DNA of 57,783 bases from Bhargavaea beijingensis (lineage in GTDB: Bacteria > Bacillota > Bacilli > Bacillales_A > Planococcaceae). The stretch covers positions 1 to 57,783 of the forward strand of contig NZ_FNAR01000016.1 of NCBI RefSeq assembly GCF_900101985.1, given 5' to 3'. The notes beneath the pieces were generated by a model. That model worked only from the letters and a program-made list of their open reading frames with translations, searched no databases and had not been told where the DNA came from. The translations under genes and the position numbers were made by a program. Shown here piece by piece: positions 55,451-57,783 of this stretch. Position 1 is the first letter of the stretch. Each line of letters opens with the position of its first letter.

Positions 55451-55807
55451 TTAACTCCACGCGGATTCAAATTCCGCTTCACGGAATCCGACGGTTGCCT
55501 TTTCGCCATCGTAGACGATCGGACGCTTGATAAGCATCCCGTCCGAAGCGAGAAGACGGATTTGTTCGTCTTCCGACATTTCCGGCAGACGGTCCTTGAG
55601 TCCATTTTCGCGATAGACTTTTCCGCTTGTGTTGAAGAACTTCTTCAGATCAAGACCGCTTCCCGAGATGATTTCCCGGAGCTGTTCCTCCGATGGCGGG
55701 GCTTCTTTGATATCAAATTCATCATAGGTCACACCGTGCTCATCCAGCCACTTTTTTGCCTTGCGGCAAGTGGTGCATTTGGGGTATCCGTAATAGGTGA
55801 CTGCCAT
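55451..55807 (-). CDS. yusI: ArsC/Spx/MgsR family protein, YusI-like
   Basis: A 118-residue thioredoxin-fold protein of the ArsC/Spx group with the CxxC at PKCTTCRKAKKW (about 9-20) and the RPIVYDG segment near 95. The length equals B. subtilis YusI. It might be a reductase or a redox regulator; unproven. ATG 55807 follows GGGAGG. Confidence 0.92.
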   Translation of the reverse strand: MAVTYYGYPKCTTCRKAKKWLDEHGVTYDEFDIKEAPPSEEQLREIISGSGLDLKKFFNTSGKVYRENGLKDRLPEMSEDEQIRLLASDGMLIKRPIVYDGEKATVGFREAEFESAWS

Positions 55808-55853
55808 AACCTTGCCTCCCTGCTTCTTATCTTGGGACAAGTATAACAAAAAG

Positions 55854-55887
55854 AAAGCCCGTTCTGCTTGAAGCAGGCCGGGCATTT
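55854..55887 (-). terminator. Terminator of fadE
   Basis: AAAGCCCG...CTGC-TTGAA-GCAG...CGGGCATTT; minus-strand continuation TTTCTTTTTG. It separates fadE from yusI. Confidence 0.75.
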
Positions 55888-55900
55888 CGGGATAACCGGT

Positions 55901-57688
55901 TCAGACTGTGTATTTCATGGCTTCGTTTAGTTTGTCAGCCGCTTCGCGCTTCAGAGGGATCAGGTTCTTCGGCGTGTAACGGGTGAGCTTACGGAGTGCG
56001 GACAGCATCATGCGCTGGTTGTCTCCCTCGACAGAAGCGATGAGCACTTCTTTTGCTTCCTGTTCGATGCGCTGCATCGCTTCCTGGCAGAAGACTTCTG
56101 TGTAGAGGACCTTCTGGCGGGATTTTTCTTCCCCTTCACGGCGGATCGCCTTCTCCGAACGGAGCAGAGCGGATTCCATGGCAAAGACGTCATTCGCGAT
56201 ATTGGCGATGTTGACGAGCACTTCCTGCTCTTCTTCGAGTTTGGTGCCAAATCGCTGGGCGGCCATGCCGGCAGCAAGGAGACCAATTTTCTTCGCGTTC
56301 TTCACGAGGATCTTCTCCTGTGCAAGCGCTTCGTCGCCCGGTTCTTCCGGCATCATCATCAGCAGCTCTTCCTGAAGCGACTGGGCCTTCTGGAGAAGCG
56401 GAAGCTCCCCTTTCATCGCTTTTTTCAGGAACGTGCCCGGCACGAGCAGACGGTTGATCTCGTTCGTGCCTTCGAAGATCCGGTTGATGCGGGAGTCGCG
56501 GTAAGCGCGTTCGACTTCATACTCCTGCATGTAGCCGTAACCGCCGTGCAGTTGGACAGCCTCATCAACGACATGGTCAAGCGTTTCGGATCCGACGACT
56601 TTGTTGATGGAACATTCGATGGCATATTCCGCGATGGCCTCTGCAATTTTGCGGCCGTCCTTTTGCTCTTCTTCGCTCAACTGTCCCATGCGGTCGTCAA
56701 AGTAGCCGACCGTTCGGTAGATCAGGCTTTCCGTTGCATACAATTCGGATGCAAGTGTTGCGATCTTTTCTTTGGTCAGATTGAAGGATGCGATGCTGCG
56801 CTTAAACTGCTGGCGCTCATTTGTATATTTGATGGCAAGCTCAAGCGCGCGCTTGGAACCGCCGACACCGCCGACACCAAGCTTATAGCGCCCGATGTTC
56901 AGGATGTTGAATGCAATCACATGGCCGCGGCCCTTTTCGCCGAGCAGGTTTTCCACAGGCACTTCCGCATCCTCAAGGATCAATGTGCGTGTCGAAGAAG
57001 ACTTGATCCCCATCTTCTTTTCTTCCGCACCGACGGATACGCCCGGATAATCTTTCTCGACGATGAAGGCGGTAAAGTGTTCGCCGTCGATTTTGGCATA
57101 GACGACGAAGACATCCGCAAATCCGGAGTTCGTGATCCACTGTTTTTCACCGTTGAGGATATAGTGTGTTCCCGCTTCGTTGAGCTTGGCTGTCGTACGC
57201 GCGCCGAGTGCGTCTGATCCGGACCCCGGCTCGGTCAGTGCGTATGCGAAGATTTTTTCAGCCGTCACCGAGACCGGCAGGTATTTGCGCTTCTGCTCTT
57301 CGTTGCCGAAAAGAACAATCGGAAGCGTACCGATGCCGACATGGGCGCCATGGGTGATGGAGAAACCGCCGGCGACGGACATTTTTTCGGTAATCAGCGC
57401 CGACGAAATTTTATCCAGCCCGAATCCGTCATATTCCTCCGGTATATCGGCTCCGAGAAGGCCGAGTTCACCTGCCGATTTCAGAAGGCGCACAGAGTTT
57501 TCGAATTCATGGTTTTCCAGCTTATCGATGACCGCAAGCACTTCGTTTTTGACATACTCCTCCGTTGTCTTTGCAATCATCTTATGCTCTTCCGTGAAGT
57601 CCTCCGGCGTGAACACCTGATCCGCGTCGATGTCTTCGATGAGAAATGCGCCGCCTTTGATGAGCGCCTTGTCTTTTGTTTCAGCCAT
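55901..57688 (-). CDS. fadE: Acyl-CoA dehydrogenase
   Basis: A 595-residue FAD enzyme for the first step of beta-oxidation, matching B. subtilis FadE (YusJ). The acyl-CoA dehydrogenase core is at about 30-415: [12 protein letters not shown] (FAD/substrate), [12 protein letters not shown], and the C-terminal [17 protein letters not shown] and FEGTNEINR motifs. A C-terminal extension (about 420-595) is characteristic of this longer form. The ATG at 57688 follows GGGAGGAAACG. Upstream partner genes would lie beyond the window. Confidence 0.95.
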   Translation of the reverse strand: MAETKDKALIKGGAFLIEDIDADQVFTPEDFTEEHKMIAKTTEEYVKNEVLAVIDKLENHEFENSVRLLKSAGELGLLGADIPEEYDGFGLDKISSALITEKMSVAGGFSITHGAHVGIGTLPIVLFGNEEQKRKYLPVSVTAEKIFAYALTEPGSGSDALGARTTAKLNEAGTHYILNGEKQWITNSGFADVFVVYAKIDGEHFTAFIVEKDYPGVSVGAEEKKMGIKSSSTRTLILEDAEVPVENLLGEKGRGHVIAFNILNIGRYKLGVGGVGGSKRALELAIKYTNERQQFKRSIASFNLTKEKIATLASELYATESLIYRTVGYFDDRMGQLSEEEQKDGRKIAEAIAEYAIECSINKVVGSETLDHVVDEAVQLHGGYGYMQEYEVERAYRDSRINRIFEGTNEINRLLVPGTFLKKAMKGELPLLQKAQSLQEELLMMMPEEPGDEALAQEKILVKNAKKIGLLAAGMAAQRFGTKLEEEQEVLVNIANIANDVFAMESALLRSEKAIRREGEEKSRQKVLYTEVFCQEAMQRIEQEAKEVLIASVEGDNQRMMLSALRKLTRYTPKNLIPLKREAADKLNEAMKYTV

Positions 57689-57783
57689 ATTCGTTTCCTC
57701 CCTGTTTTTTATGGTTTTTTTCCTTTTGTATCAGCCGGTACGGGCCCGGGTCATAAGTCGTCCCGCTCCGTGAGGCAGGCCTC

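Overview
The window looks like chromosome of a Gram-positive Bacillales bacterium of moderately high GC, most like a Planococcaceae relative (this placement is inference). The 16S rRNA 5' end is Bacillus-like, Shine-Dalgarno sites are strong, TTG and GTG starts are common, and gene order follows several Bacillus subtilis blocks: yugJ-yuzA-yugI-yugE, the mrp operon, pepA(yuiE)-yuiD-yuiB-yumB, yutM-yutI-yuzD-yutJ-yuzB, yutF-yutE-yutD-lipA, yunB-yunD-yunE-yunF, sufCDSUB-metNPQ-yusE-yusF-gcvH-yusI-fadE. The sporulation gene yunB suggests a spore former or a recent descendant of one. It is a core-genome region; no intact mobile element, prophage or CRISPR array was seen.

Layout. 1-445: 5' end of a 16S gene (minus strand) with leader and tandem promoters. 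445-10940: EamA, MgtC and CDF transporters, an iron-type alcohol dehydrogenase, and an arginine/ornithine catabolic cluster (rocG-like, rocD, rocA) with a divergent RocR-like regulator whose AAA+ domain lacks the sigma-54 contact and ATPase residues. 11036-17259: a membrane protein with a sigma-factor-like N-terminus, an NSS transporter, yugE, a cyclophilin and an MFS transporter. 17511-23257: the seven-gene mrpABCDEFG sodium/proton antiporter operon. 23305-33977: a block of yui/yum/yut genes with Fe-S carriers, two NDH-2-like flavoproteins and lipoyl synthase. 34119-37881: an NSS transporter with its tiny MetS subunit, and an NhaC-type transporter behind a lysine riboswitch. 37924-43625: yunB/D/E/F and an amino-acid permease. 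44187-49366: the suf operon. 49925-57688: a dicarboxylate symporter, metNPQ behind a SAM riboswitch, yusE/yusF, gcvH, yusI and fadE.

How it fits together. Amino-acid uptake and breakdown, Fe-S assembly (Suf plus A-type and Nfu-type carriers), lipoate metabolism (lipA builds the cofactor that gcvH carries) and sodium homeostasis dominate. Two riboswitches (lysine, SAM) identify substrates of neighbouring transporters. The least expected items are the degenerate RocR-like protein, the sigma-like membrane protein, and a decaying intergenic repeat family with one copy bounded by 23-bp inverted repeats and one beside an integrase remnant.
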